Part shown: one piece after another, positions 25,201-40,284 of the stretch
How the letters are laid out: each line of letters begins with the position of its first letter
How positions within the stretch are numbered: position 1 is the first letter of the stretch
From: Hybos culiciformis
Lineage: Eukaryota > Arthropoda > Insecta > Diptera > Hybotidae
Direction: 5' to 3'
Assembly (NCBI GenBank): GCA_964007475.1
Contig: OZ023274.1
Location: 85,765,936-85,829,935, forward strand
DNA: 64,000 nt
Translations under genes and position numbers: made by a program
Notes under the pieces: generated by a model
What the model was told of the DNA's origin: nothing
Seen by the model: only the letters and a program-made list of their open reading frames with translations
Databases searched by the model: none

Positions 25201-28200
25201 TAGCCGGAAAATTGTGAAATAAATATAAATTTATTTAATATTGCACTGAGAATTTTTAACATTTTACAATCAGTTCTATAATTTAAAATTTTTGAGCTAT
25301 TGGAGTTATTGGAACATTGATCAAATTAAAGATTTTTATGTGTCTAAAAACTTAACTTGAAAGACAGAGAAGATAAAGTTGCCATTCAATTCAATTAATT
25401 AATAATTTACCGAAAAGAATCACAAATAAATTTATTATTATATTAGTGTGAATGATATTAAAAATATATATAAATGATTTCTTTCAAAAAATATTCTTTT
25501 CCATTTTTGTATAAGCATTAAAATACTTTACCGATTTATCGAAAAATAAATTATAATAAAAAATTCAAATAATTTTCTCCATTTTATTTTGCCTATTGTG
25601 TATTTATTGTAGATTATTTTCTAGGAAAAGTAATTTTCAAAAATATACAGTATATATATATAAAATTTATATAGATCTTAGGAAATAATATTAAGTGTAG
25701 AACATAATATTATATTTTCTATAAATTCAGAATATTCAAATTTTAACCTTAAAATCATTCAAGGATATTTTATATTCAAATAAAATATGTAAAATATTTA
25801 CATTTATATATATTTTTTTTTAAAATGAAGGAAACCAAACTATTATCATCTATTATTTTTGTAACCAAAGTAACGATAACTAACTATGCTGTGTAATGTA
25901 TATATGTGTATGTATATATATTTTATAATACATTTACTTTTAACTTGAATACTTTTTCAGATCTTATAATCTTTTTTAAAATTATTTCTTCGTATATTCA
26001 AAATATTTCGTTTTAGCGTAAACTTTTTTTTTTTTAAATAAATTATTTGAATGCAATGTTTTATATTCTTTTGCTTATGAAACACTATAAAGCTCCCAAA
26101 GAGAATTGCACAGCCGCTAAATTTATTTCTAACAAATCCGCACTTTTGTTAAATTTTCTGAAAACTTTGACACCTATTCTAGTGAAATTTTCAAATATTA
26201 AATATTATAACAACTATGTATAACATGTATTTACATACACAATTTGTCAAATAAACATTTTATGCATAAATTTATGTACTTTCAATATAACTAGAGAAGT
26301 GTTATTACTTAATTATGAACATTTTTAATTTTACATTGATGCAAGTATACAAATTCGGTTGAACATAAACACATATATGCATATTATCATCATAATCAAC
26401 AACATTGTTATATGAGAAGTTAACAAACTTTTCAATATCGGTAACTGTAAAACAAATGGAGAACAAATAATAAATAATTATTATTCCTAAATTATACATA
26501 TCTAAATTATCGAATATTGTTTAAAAAATATCGAAAGTCGAAAGTGTAGCGATAGTAACTCTAGAACAAAGTTTCTAAATCCTCATAATTCATTTGATAA
26601 TAGGGCTCATTCAAGCAATAAAAGTTCACAATGTAAACAATTTTAAAATTTAGTTTTTGTCGTTTACGTTATTTCAATTACGAATCATTGACATCAACGA
26701 CGACGTATTAAACACAAAAAAAATTTTATATTGAAAAAAAATATTCTGAAGTTGTTAAAGATGGTTAAAAAGTTTTTTTTTTTTTTTCATGTGAAATCTT
26801 TTACTCATGAATTTTAAGAATTCATTATTGTTTTTCTTCATACTTCTATAGTAAATGAATTCATTTTGCGAACATATGAAAATTTTAAATCTATAGTCAA
26901 AATAATCACTTCAATGCAATTAAACAATCTGAATTGCTAATAGGATAGAGCTGAATAAATATGTAGTTAGATAAAATAATAGTTTATATATATATTGAAA
27001 AATATGTCCACACAAATTAATGTGTTTATAATATATGTATTTCTGTTCTTGGGAATAACAAAAAAAAAAATAATAATAATAATAATATTGGCATAAAAAT
27101 TTTTATAATATTGTCTAATAAAAAATTTTAGAAATATATTTTATTATATTTCACCTCAATAACTATATACCTAATGTGAGGTTTTGAAAAGAAAAACTTT
27201 GTCATGATTGAGAAAACAAATACGAAAACACTTAAATAAAATAATGAATATAAAAGGAGGTCGTTGTTGGTATCACACTATGTCGTTTTATATCAAAAAG
27301 AAAATCTCAAAATAATTGTGAACTAAAATGGAGAAAAATTTGTGATTTTATCGTAAATTTATACACAATTTTTTTTTTCTATTTTTAAATATACCTACTA
27401 TTATGGTGCCAACCTCCAAAATGTGGGATGAACAAATTTTCAAGACTCTACTTGGGGTAGGGTATACTAATTACTATATTTGCGCATTGGTTCTTAGATA
27501 GTACTTAGTTGGCTCTCTGTGTAACGAAAGGGAATATTTGAAATTATATAGTATTTATACTATATAAAATTAATAAAAATCAATTTTTAAGAAATTTTTA
27601 TGATATTATGTATAATATCGAATTTAAAACACTCTCTACTCTTACTTTGTTTGGATGAACCTTACTTATCTCATTTCACATTCAAAATGTAAATATTATG
27701 TAAATATTATAGAAATAAGAAATTTTTTTCTAACTACCATTTTTAAGTACCACGTAATCGTAATAAATAACTTCTTCTTTTTTTTGTTTTAGCCTTTAGC
27801 TAAAATTTTCTTTAACCAACCCATTATTTACCTATAATATTGGTTTGCAGAAAATATTTATAAAAATTTAATTAAATTCAAAACACATTAAAACACAAAA
27901 AAAAAACAAAAAAAAATCTAGAAATCATTAAATATTAAATTATTTATGAAAATTTCTTTAAATCATCAGATTTTATTGTAAAAAATTAAATACCTAACAG
28001 AAGATTTTCATTCTTTTTTTTTTTTTATTTCTCAAAAATAGCAATTTTTCATTTGTCAATTCCCTAATGCCATTTTATTTACAAAAAAAAAAAAAATTAA
28101 AAGCATTAAAAAATAAATTTTATTCTCAACAATATGAAATTTAAATTATGTCATGTTTACAATATTTCCCTTCATGCCAATTAGCCCTGAAACTATGTTT

Positions 28201-28849
28201 TCTTTATGATAAGTTCGACAATAATGTTTTAAACTTTATATAATATATAAGAAACATTGAGGTAGAAGATATAGAAATAATATTATATGTCCCTATTGGA
28301 AAGTATTTTGATAGCAAAATAAAAAAATCTTTCTATATAATATATAAAATATTTATAAAATAAAATTTAAATTTATATTGATTCAATGATGGTAGAGGTA
28401 TTAAATACTGATTAACATTCACAAATAATTCCAATATCTATTTAAATAAATATACAACAGTATGTTATTTATAAATGTTAAAATTCTATGTACAAGTATG
28501 TTCATCAGCATAAATGTTTATAGTATGAATAAATAATATAAAATTTTTATTATAGTTATGTTTCAATTTTTAGAAAAAAAAATTGTTGTGCAATAATCAT
28601 TGAAAAAATACTATCTAATCGATAAAATTTCTCATAATCATGGTATGGAAATTAAAAAATTTTTAAATTTAAAATTTTACGAAAAAAAAGAGTTATAGTC
28701 GTAGAATAATATAAGTAAAGACAATTTTTTTTGAAAAATAATTAGACTCGTGAAAAAATTTAATGCGTTGGGGATCGTTATATTGTATTTAGTGCTATAG
28801 AATTTAGATCACTAAATGGAGTATTATATGCGTCAATACACATGCAATC
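22244..28849. other. Non-coding AT-rich spacer
   Basis: No exon, RNA gene or bounded element was recognised. Simple repeats include (AAT)n at about 27070-27089. Small open frames here translate to Phe/Ile/Tyr/Lys-rich peptides expected from composition. Confidence 0.6.
27070..27089. repeat. (AAT)n microsatellite
   Basis: Six to seven tandem AAT units directly after a poly(A) run. Confidence 0.85.
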
Positions 28850-28951
28850 ATTTAGATGCATCTGCGTAAATAATGAAAAAATTTAGATGCATCAGCGTAT
28901 ATAATGAAAAAATTTAGATGCATCAGCGTAAATAATGAAATCATTTAGATG
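28850..28951. repeat. 31-bp minisatellite, 3.3 copies
   Basis: Units start at 28850, 28881 and 28912, each exactly 31 bp, with a partial fourth at 28943-28951. Each begins ATTTAGATGCATC and contains GCGTAWATAATGAAA; differences are single bases (CTGCG versus CAGCG, AAAT versus ATAT). The low divergence implies recent tandem duplication. No gene is adjacent. Confidence 0.92.
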
Positions 28952-29107
28952 TTTCGTATTGAATATTACGTAATACCTAAACAAACATAATATCTCTCAC
29001 AATATTTCAATACAGCCAAATACAAAAAAAAAAAATGAGAAAAAATGAGAAGAAAAAATATTCTCTCTTTGCAACTACCTCTCCCCTACGCATTAAAACA
29101 CTATATT

Positions 29108-29282
29108 GGATATGTAAACAAAATTTGTTATACAACTCGTTCTGTATTTACACAAAAATACATTGACACTTGTCAATTTATATCACTCGACCTTCGGTCT
29201 CGTGATATAAGTATTGACTCGTGTCAATGTATTTTTGTGTATACAGAACTCTTAATTAATAACAAATTTAGTTTACATATAC
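29108..29282. mobile_element. Palindromic (hairpin) MITE-like element
   Basis: The two halves are inverted copies of each other around a centre near 29194. The left arm runs from ATATGTAAAC through TTCTGTATTTACAC and ACAAAAATACATTGACAC to TATATCAC. The right arm repeats the same sequence inverted, with a few substitutions and short indels. The loop GACC-TTC-GGTC itself forms a small stem. Arms of about 80 bp with no spacer are typical of fold-back MITEs. Flanking duplication and superfamily could not be decided. Confidence 0.8.
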
Positions 29283-32200
29283 AATAATCTACTATAAATT
29301 TTACTCGCCAACCTTAAATTGTATTCCATTTTCGATTCTAGGGTTTCTAAATAGAAATTCAACTGTGCTATTACATGTTGCTATAACTAAATTATTATTT
29401 TTCGCGGTAACAAGATAAAACTTTCGAAATCTAACCTACATTCTTAACTCGGTATATATGTACAGTACATACATTTCGTTTTAAGTTAAAAAGCATAACT
29501 TTTTTTTTTTTTTTTTTCAAAAATAATAAAATATTTATAAAATATTTTTCTAGGTAAAAAAAAAAAAAAAAAAGTTCGAAACCAAAAAGTTATGATCTAA
29601 AATTAGTTAAAAAAGTAATATAACAAGAATTTTTTTTCGTTTTTTATTTTTTAATTTTTTTCATAAATTTTTTTTTTATTTAGGTATATATTCATATAAA
29701 TAAAAAAAAAAAAAATTCGGGAAAAAATTATCTCAAAAAGAATTTTCTTACATATTTTTTTTCTTTATCTAACGAAAAAAAAAAAAAAAAATTAAATTCC
29801 TAAAGGACATTAAAGCGATATTTCTATTGGAAAATGTTTTTCCTTTTTTTTTTTAACTATGCTAGAGATATGAAAAAAAAAAGAAGAAAAAAATATCAGC
29901 AACATAAAATAAACTTAATGAGAATAGAATTCCTTAAAGAATTTAGTTCTTTGAGAAAAAGAAATTAAAATTTTCAAAAAAATATTTTGTGTATTTTTTT
30001 TTTTTTGTTTTTTTTTTTTTTTTTTTGTCTTAAGTAACGCATTGGACCGAAAATTTTAATGGTTCTTTGTAGAACATGGAATTAAATTGTAACATGATTT
30101 TAAATGTATTGGAGCATTATTGTAAAAAAAAAAAAAATAATAATAATAATTTTTTGTTATGGTACTTTTCACAGTACCAAAAAAAAAAAGCCTTAAGGAT
30201 ATTTATATTAGAGCAATAAAATATTTTCTAGAAAATTAATAAATATAATATAATATAATTTAATTTTTTTTTTTTTCCCCATGAATATTTTTATGTAGAA
30301 CAAGTACGCAAAAAATAAAAAATAAAAAAAGGGAAAAATATTTTCTTGTATAATATTTTTATGTGCGTTTACTTCTCAAAAAGGATCAAGGTATTAAAAT
30401 AATTCGGGTGGGCTTTCAACTTTTACATAATGAAAAAGAATAAATTTTTGAAAATAGAAAGAATACTGACTATCAAAAAAATACATATTTTTTAAGAAAA
30501 TGTCAGGATTATTTTTTTTTCTTGTTTAATGTATATTTATTTTGTATATACATATAAACTTATATTTTAGCGCGGAAAATCATAGAATGACTTAAAGAAT
30601 AGATGTGTGAATAAATGTTAAATCATAAATTCAACTTAAGAGATAGCATATCGATTCAATAGAGAATTAGTTCCAGAAATTCTGGTGTAACCACTAATAT
30701 AAGTATGTTGTCAGATATATATGGGATTGGAGGACTACGGGAATTCGAGTATAGGAAAAAAAAAACTATTCTAAGCTTTAGTGTTTTAGATTATTAACTT
30801 TCAATTTTCATTTTTAACTTGACTCTGGATAGAATTTTAAATCTTTATTATTCAAAGAACAATTAAAGCAAAATTAAAAATAAATAAATAAAATGGGCTT
30901 CAAAAATTATTGGCCCAGACGGCATTAAATGTAAATGTAGAACTTGATCCAAAAAAGAATAGGTATATGCTTAGTTCGATGTAAGCTTATTGATCCAAAC
31001 CCATCGTGTTAAGTCCTCGAAAATGATAATTAATTTGATGCAAAACTGTGCACTGATTTAGCTTGAGTTCATCATAAATTATGAACTTCTTTTTTCATTC
31101 AAATTTATTATAATATAGCCAGATCAAAAAGTTTACCTACAGCTAAAAGCCACGACCCTTATCAACCAAATATAAAATTAATAATATGAATTTCAAATGA
31201 ATTTTAAGAAAACATAATAGTGTGATAAAATATTAATATTTCTTTTATAATTTTTTTTTTTTTTTTGTATACATATATAAATGAAAGATTAGAAATAGAA
31301 TAAATGAATATTTTTAAATAAAATATATAAATGAAATAATCTGAAGTGATTTATTATGACCTATACGTCTTATGGAAAGAAGGTAAAAGAGCTTTCAATT
31401 TTGGAAATAAAAATCTCAAATTTCAACAATATAATCAAAATTTAGTTTTAATATTCAGCTAGCAAATATTTGGAAACTTGATAGCTCTGATGGCCTAATT
31501 TGCCAGCTTGTCATAATAGTTTTTCTTATAGAATTCAAAAATTTTCAGGAACTGCAGTTGATGAAGACTCCATCCATAATATTCAATTCTGGCAATTTAT
31601 TTTCTCTGACAAATGGTCATTAATCCCTCTTTAGTACCATATAATATTTATGTTATATAGATATGCATATATGATTCAGCTTCAAAAAAATTCTAAATAA
31701 ATGCAAGTCGTTTTTAAAAAAAAATCAGCTAAAAAAATTACTCAAAGAGAATTTCATTTAAAAATAATTTCAAAGCTTAAACTCAAAAAAAAAAAATATT
31801 TTATTTTATAATTTTATAGTAACTATAAGCTCACTAATATACAAATATAACTACTACTGTCCTTTGTGTAGCCCTGACAGAACAAATTCTTTTTTCATTT
31901 ATATATTCGTCATAAACATATTTATACCTAAGGTGACCATTTTTTATGAAAATAAGTGGAAAATAAACGCTTCTTTATGAATAAAAAAAGTTGAGTTTTA
32001 TTATTTATGTTTGTAAATATTGTTGAGTGCCTAGTGAACGTTTATAATTACAAGATTATTATACATTTGATAAAGCCGCATGTTAACATATTTTTTAATC
32101 AAAATTTTATTTTTTTTAAATTACAAAGTTTTTGTCACAAAAAAAAAAGAGATACTTCTGTTCCAAAATAAAAGAAATGTAAGTGTGGTACAAAATGAAA

Positions 32201-35200
32201 TAAACTATTTTAAATTTTATTAAATTAAAAAACTAATAAAAAGAAGTTCCTTGAAATATGGCACGGTTGGTCGCTTTAGTTACGAACACTTATACTATAT
32301 CGTATATAAATTTCATTTTCTATATGTATCACTTGTAATTGGTATTTACAAAAGTGGTAAAAAGCTCAAAGCAAAATAATTTTCTTCTTGGTTAATTTTA
32401 CGCCTCAGAAATTATTTCTTTTAATTTTTCATTTAATTTTTTTTATTGTTAGTGAAGAGAATTTTATATTTAAAAAAAAAAAAAAAATTCTAAAATAAAT
32501 AAGAATTTTTTTTTTCCCTTGAAATCTTGGAAAATATAAAGTATAAAAAAAATTGCCCTCTTTTTTATATTTTATTTTTAACTAATTGTACACATCGTCT
32601 TCTCAAAGATTTTTCCGTTTTTTTTTTTTTTTATTTAATGTTTTGAAAATGTCAACCTAGTCGTCGTAATATCCTATTTTCAACCATTTTAAATAGTTTG
32701 TCGCGTTAATCAAACAGACAAAAAACAAATTAGATTCTTTTAAGATATTTTCATCTTTTGTAGTAGACTATCATTTTATCACTTTTGGAGAAAAAAAAAT
32801 TTTCCCTTTTTTTTTGTTTTTATGCAAAAAAACAAAGAAAAATTAATTTTCATAAAGATATAATACAAAGAGAAAATAATTGAATAAAGGCTTTTCATAT
32901 CTTTCTAGGATCAAAAAAAAAAATTTTTTTTTTGTTCTAAACCGACTACTTTAGTTTTATCTTCCATTTGCAAGGAAATAATGTAGAATTAAGTTTAAAC
33001 AATTTGCCGAAAATGTATAAAAAGCTAATCGTTTGAACCTTATTTATGTTTACGATAAAGCTAAAACGAACATTTATATATTTGCTGAGAAAATGGTATG
33101 GTGGCCTTTGAAAGTTTGTTTATGCTATTAATAGAGAAAATCTATTAATATTCAAAAAACCCTGTTATTTCATAGAATTAATATATTAAAAATATTAGTG
33201 TATAGTGTTGTTCGTTATATTAGTTATTGTATCTTAGTAACCAAAAAACATTAATACCTAAATAACTACTAGTTTGCTGTTAATTGAAATCTACTGTTGA
33301 CTTAAATCTACTTATTTAAAATATAGATTGTACATGTAATCTATACGTTAAGTTCATAAACATTACAATTATTCCAAAAAATTATTAAAATTTTCTTCAT
33401 CCACATAGCTATTCTCATTTCTAGTACTTCAATCAAATTCGGTCTAATATATATGTACAAAGTTATCTGAAAAACTAAATATTTTTTAAAATAAAGCGTT
33501 TAGAATTGAATTTAATTATAAACACTCAACGTCTACATCTATATTAAGTATACTAATAAAATTCTTAGAAATTTATTATAATTTTATTGTTCTTGCGTAA
33601 AAATAGCATATATCTATTGAAAACTAAGATAACACTTTTGTTTACAGTCAATGAATGATACAGGCAATTTAACCAACTGTTTTTACACACTTTGTTTATA
33701 GATACAAGCAATATAATCAACTACTGTTTTTTATGGTAACTTATCAGAATGTTTGTAAAATTATATTACTTTACTGAAACCATCGATGTAATTGTACTCT
33801 AATTATATGACCAATTTTAAGTTTAGACTGTTCAATAAAATTCTATTTCTCTTTTCTATAGTTATGATGTTGTAATACATTTACAAAGTATTAAACCGAG
33901 TACATCCAGATAGCATAATATCATCAAAATACATCGCCGCAGAGGCTTAACTTTTGGCTCGTAAGGCTTAGCGGTCAACAATCACAAATCCAGACTGTTG
34001 TTAGATTATTATTGAAGAAACCAAAACCGTCACAAAATACATAAGCACAAAATAAATTAATTGAAGATTAATACAACCAACCCATCGGCGTTTTCATAAC
34101 TTGAATTATATAATATTGGGGTTCGATAAAAGTAAACTATATGCAATATAAATTCAAAACCACATTTTACTTATCAAAAATACTTACATCATAAAACATA
34201 ATAAAACATAAAAACTACAACTTCAAAATAAATAAACTTGTTCAAAATAATTAAATAATTTACAAAATGGAAAAAAAAAATAATTAATTAAGTAATAATA
34301 GTATATAATACTTAAAATACAAAAATTATTTTTCTTAAATATATAATTATAATTCTGTGTTCACATACATAACATTTTATAATAAAACATTTATGAATTC
34401 ATTTATCATATATTTTCAATTCCCTGCAAGTTTTCAACAAACCAAAAAAAAATAATATAATATTTTTCTTTAAGAATGAATTAATTTGCAGTTGCATCAC
34501 ATATCAAAGAAAATGAGAATAATCCGCGTGTACATGCAGGTCTTTCTTTTTTAATCCATTTGAAAAATTTACTAAAAAAAAAAACAATAAACGTTCAAAC
34601 TTTGCTTTGGTAAATATACATAATATAAGTACATATGTGCTGTATGTATGAATTAAATACAAAAAAGGATTTTTCTAAATTCTTCTAAAGGAATAAAATA
34701 AATTCAATAAAAGTTTTTATGTTAAACCTGAATCTGAAATACTCATTATCTATTTTCTTCTTGATGTCTCATACAGTGGTAAACATTTGCATCCTATATA
34801 TTTTAGTACTAATAGAAATAATACACAGACTTATTAAAAGTTTTAATAGATTTTTGTAGCCCTGAAATTTATATGAAACGACAATCTTGGGTGAATGGTG
34901 AAGATTATGACAACTATGTTTTTCAACAGGACAACCTCCGTATTCATATAGGCATTCGAGATTTTTGTTCTGAACTCGCACTACCTTAGTCCGGATATCA
35001 ATCTAATTTACAATTTTTGGAACCTACTACACCACACAATCTCCAAAATTGAAAAAAATGCATCCAGGAGTATTGGCTGACTCATTATACCAAAGTACTT
35101 TAAAATTTATTAAAATCTATGCACATAATGATTTTTGAGTAAATAAACTTCTAACGACAACTCAACAAAACATCGAGCGTTCCATTTGTCATCATTAAGA

Positions 35201-38200
35201 TAAATTTTTGTATCATGCGTAAATGAGTATATTTATTATAACCTAGTAATACAAATGTTAACATTGGAAACATTCTTGAGGTCGCTAAAGTGCACTTGAT
35301 AATGTGAAAAATGTAAATGAGTTTAATATGAAATTGCTGTTATCATTTACAAAATAAGTATTATTAAACTTTATTTTAAAACCAGCACGTGTTAAAAATA
35401 CGAACATAAAATATTTTACCTCTTTTATTATTATAATGTACTATACATACAGATTCAACTCTATAGTTTATTTTACTTTTGCAAGATTTTTCTATAATGA
35501 AATTATACTTCTAAAAGAATTGAAATCACATTTAATTCCACAAAGCAAAAATGCATGCATTTTTTGCATCATAATCAAGAATATATAGGAAAAAAACAAC
35601 TGTACTCTCCTATATTTTATTTTTATAATGTATACCTACTAGTTTTATCAAAATATATATACATAGATTTGTTTTATATATACCCATTATTATATGCAGT
35701 GCTTATACAATTATGCATATATTATTCTTAAGAATCAGTAATAAATTCCGATAAATTGATTAATAAATCAATGAGTTTATATTAATAATCGAGAATATTA
35801 TTTTGAGCGGAAAAGTCTCTTTTTCCTCCATTCAAATAAAATTATGTAGATACATGCATATAATTATATGATGTACAGATAGATTTAAAATTAAAAAAAA
35901 AATAGTTCACAGAGTCTCTCTCTCGAGACTGCAAAACAATTTATATATATACATATTATATACATACTTTTTTTACACTTTTAAATAATAAATCAAACAA
36001 AAACTTTTTCTTTAAAATCTTTATCCTTGAAGCTACAATTTTTATTTTTTCTTGTAGGCAACTTCTTCATGGTGAAGAGTTGCAAATTTTACACCCAAAT
36101 TATTGTCTATAAATTTCCCAAAATAATGTCATTCTTGTTTAACTTTGAAGTATGAATAAAGCCAGGTTTTTAAGATTTTGAAGGAGGTTATTTTTTAGCT
36201 AAAATCACAAAATTAAAATCTATAGATTATAAAAAAAAATTTATAATTATTGATAAAAAATTACAAATATGAAAAATATGAAAAAGATATTTAATATACT
36301 GAAAGAAAAATTCTTCCTAGAAATTGAATATTAATGTTATCAATTGTTCATTACATAATATTGCTTTAAATTTTTTTTTTATTTTCCCAAGACCTTCCCC
36401 TTATAATACAGAATGTATGTAATGTAGGTACTTGGTTGCGAAACAAGAATATAAAATAAGAAAATATTGCGATAATAAAAAAAAAAAAATCATGTAATTT
36501 TCCAACCATTTTTATTGCAATTTTATTAAACTATTTCTCAAAATGATTTAAAAAGATGAAAATTTTTTTAGCTTTATTTTTTTATTTTTTTGCTATAAAA
36601 CACAATTTTTGGTTTAATATTTTTATGTCTCAATTTGAAATAATAAAAAATGAATAAATATAAAAAAAAAAAAAATTTTTTTTCTTCCATATTACACTGT
36701 TCCATATATTTTACTTTTATCCAAATGAAAAATTGGTCCTTCCCTAAAACTAATAAAATATTTATTTTTTATTCTTTTTCTCTTTTTTTTTCTTTTTTAA
36801 ATAGTATTTTTCTAGATTCGTTAAGTGAAGAAAATATGTAAAAAAAATATTTTAAATTTAGTAATATTATTACGTAAGGTGTACTTACATTGTGTACATA
36901 CATATATATTTTTTATGAACTTTTAATTTTATTTTATCGTCTTTTTTTCCCCTTAGACTAAGTGCAAAATAAAATAATTTTATTAAGTCAATAACTTAAA
37001 TGTCAGTTCTAAAGAGAATCGTTATAATATGAAAGAAGAGAGTTTCACGTGAATGACTTGAAAGATAATTCTAGATAAAATTAAAAAAAAATGATAGCTA
37101 GAGTACAACACTATCACTGTTTTTCGATTTCAACACAGAACAAAAATCTCAGAAAGGATAAAGATGTTAACAATAATGAATATTATATTATAGTGAAGAC
37201 ATGCTACAAAACTTAGCTTCTATATTACGGTCTATAACAAATTTTGTTCGCATATATACGGATTTCATTTAAAATTTTTAAATTTATTTTTAATTTTAAC
37301 ATTTTTTAATTTAATTTTTGAGATACGAAATATTCAAGGTTTCCTTTTTTTTTTAAATATTTAAATAATAAATGGAGTTATTATTTCACTGAATGGTTTC
37401 TTTTTTTTTTTTAATAAATTCCATTACTAGTTTCCTCTCAGCTAAAAATATCCAACTGCGTTTTTTTTTTTTTTTTGATAAAATATTTCAATTTTTTATA
37501 TAGCATATAAACATAAAAAGATTTATGTTTCTTCGAGCAAAATATTATTTTAATATAAATTTATTTATTTTATTTTGTTTTTTTTCTCATCTCATCACAA
37601 AAATATATATAAAATACATTTTAACAAAATTTCAAAAAAAAAAAACAAGGAATATATTTTTTTTTCATATGTTTTTCTTTAAAATTGAATTTATTGCAAT
37701 AACAAGTACAAATATATATGAAAAAAAATGTTTAGAAAATATTGTTTTAAAAGAAACAAAATTTTCTTAACTTATCATTACTTGGCTCAGCAGGAAGTTC
37801 ATACTTTCGTATAGCATTAAAACAATTGGTTTATGAGAAAGCAAAAACAAAAAAAAATGAGCTCTCAAGTTTTTTTCATTTAATATAAGGAAAAAATAAA
37901 TGTAATATAATATCTAGCTATAGGTGGTTGTAAATGATAAAAAAAAAATTTCAAATATATATAACATTGAAAAATTTAAATTACAAAATGTGTAAACAAA
38001 TTTTATTTTCCACATGTAACAAAATTAACAAAAATTCTTGAATCTATCATCCAAGTTATCAAGAGCTTAAACTAAAATAAAAATAAGATTCATGATATTC
38101 TCTTAAAAGATATTATTAAATCTATAGTTAAAAAATAACAAAGTATATTATTGAAATTTTAAATTGAATAAAATAGTTCAAATGTACTAAATTTAATAAC

Positions 38201-38476
38201 TTCAACTAAATTTAATAAAGTAAAGCGATAGACATAGCAAATATAGCCAAATTTTTGGCAACTTGAAAATTTTACGAATTTTTCCATTTATTTCTATACA
38301 GTACACACTATTAATCCATTACATTGAATATACAGATTTTTATAAGTTTGACGTACACAATATTCAATTATCAAATTTTGAATGAAAAACTACAAAAGAA
38401 ATTATTATTTTGTGAAATTCTGCTTGGAAATGAAAAATTGAGTATTTTTGTAGAATTTTTTGTAATAAAATTACAT

Positions 38477-38556
38477 CAGTCATTATTTGGTTTTTTTTTT
38501 ATATTTTCAGTCGTAAGTTTGATTCCCAACCTCAGGCTAATTTCCAGAATAATTTA
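38477..38556 (+). mobile_element. Possible degraded tRNA-derived SINE fragment
   Basis: CAGTCAT at the left and GTTTGATTCCC (38517-38527, resembling a polymerase III B box) followed by AACCTCAGGCT match, in order, parts of the clearer SINE at 55.9-56.1 kb (CAGTCAT, TATTCGATTCC, TACCTTGGGCT). A ten-base T run has replaced the A-box region. The match is short and could be chance. Confidence 0.3.
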
Positions 38557-40250
38557 AAAAAAAATAAAAAACTAGAATTTTGAACTTATAATTTAATTAA
38601 AAACTAAAAGTGAAAGAATTCTAAATTTTTTATTTTTTTATTTTTAATTTAATTAAACTCATATTTATGTACAAAAATTTATATTTAGAATTTTGTATTT
38701 TAATACAAAATATATTATATTTTATATTTCATTTTCAATATAAATAAAAAACAAAAACCATATATTATTCGTAATTTATCATTCTTTATTTTTATTATAT
38801 GTACAACATATATATACCTTAACATTTCCTTATACTTTTTATACCATTTGTTGCATCCTTGAAATCTTCTCACATATTTTTGCACAACAAAAAAAAAAAC
38901 TTATACGTATGAAAGTAAATATAAAGAAACACATAATAAAATGAAATATAAGTACATTGCCACATCTAAAAAAAAATTAAAAAAAATAAAAATAAATAAA
39001 TAAATAAAATAAAATAAAACCATAAAATAAAATAAAAAGAACGAAAACAAAATGAAAATAATAATAAACATTTGAAAAACTTTTCGTTTTCTTTTTTTTT
39101 TTTTCTCTTCTTCTTTTTCTTGCAAAATTTATTTATTTTGTGTTCTTACAAAAAAAAAAAAATTTCTTTTTTTTTTTTGTTTTGTGGATTATATTAGCAA
39201 AGATCAAGGATGAGCTTCCTAAAAGTTAATGTGAAAAAATCACAATCTAAGAATTTCAGACACATAAAACATAAAAATAAATATTGGACTGCATTGTTTT
39301 AATAGTTTTCATGAAAAATTTTTTTTATTTTTGTTTTTCTTTTTTGATTCTATTTTTTATTTTTTTTTTTTTTTTTTATTTTTGTTAAATAAAAATAAAA
39401 TGCTTTTTGTAGCTTTAACTTACAAAAATAATAACGAAAAAAAAAAACAAAACAACAACAAACTAACTACAGAAATAAATCCTCGTAAAGAACAGATTTT
39501 AATAAAAAAAAATAAAAAAAACAAAAAAGCTTGTTGTTGTTCATCTGAAAATATAAAGATGCTTTATATTATTTCACATTTAATACTTATTTGCTATTTG
39601 CTAAGTAGATTAAATGTCTTTCATAACACACGAAAAAAAAAACAAAAATAAAAAATACAAATTGTGGTAAAAAAATATCTCAAAATAAAAATATAAAACA
39701 TAAACCATTATTATCTTATATTTATAGTTAATATGAAAACTAAGTTTGTGCAAGCATAGCAACCGTTCAGATAATCTGTAGAATTTTCACTAAAGATTAA
39801 ACTTAAAGAAGGAAAATAACAACAAACAAAAAAAAAAAAATTTTTTTAATTCAATAGAAATTAAAATTTCTTTTGTTGTAAACAATTTTTTTTTTTCTAA
39901 TTATATATGTAATATTAAAGATACAGATATCTAATAAGTAGGTACATCTATCTATATGTTGGAAATGAAATATAACATAGTTTTCAATACAATTTATTAA
40001 TTTTAGTTTAAAAACAATTAATAAAAATATTTTTTTTGAAAATATTCATCGTTATTAATTGATATGTACCAAAACTTTACACTTCATATAGTTTTAATAA
40101 TAATTATTAATTATGGAAAATTAATGGAAATTCTTGTGACCGAACAAAGATAAAAGATACAGACTAATAAAATTTGAAAACACTCCGTACAAGCTTGCCC
40201 TAAGTCTTAGACACTGCTAGTTCAGACTATATTTCATATTCAAGCCATAA

Positions 40251-40284
40251 TAATCAATTTTCAAAGCTAATCAATTTTCAAAGC
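40251..40284. repeat. 17-bp tandem duplication
   Basis: Two exact adjacent copies of TAATCAATTTTCAAAGC, followed by TAAT, the start of a third. Confidence 0.9.

Noticed and set aside
29045..29287. 80-codon frame across the palindrome
   Set aside because: It is generated by the inverted repeat itself and has no protein-like features.
34769..34981. Minus-strand frame with several Cys and His
   Set aside because: No ATG at its start, no recognisable spacing for a zinc finger, and no splice context.
38901..39125. Hydrophobic frames made of Phe/Ile/Leu/Tyr or Lys runs here and in many other places
   Set aside because: They translate poly(T), poly(A) and AAATA-type repeats; no start context, conserved motif or splice support.
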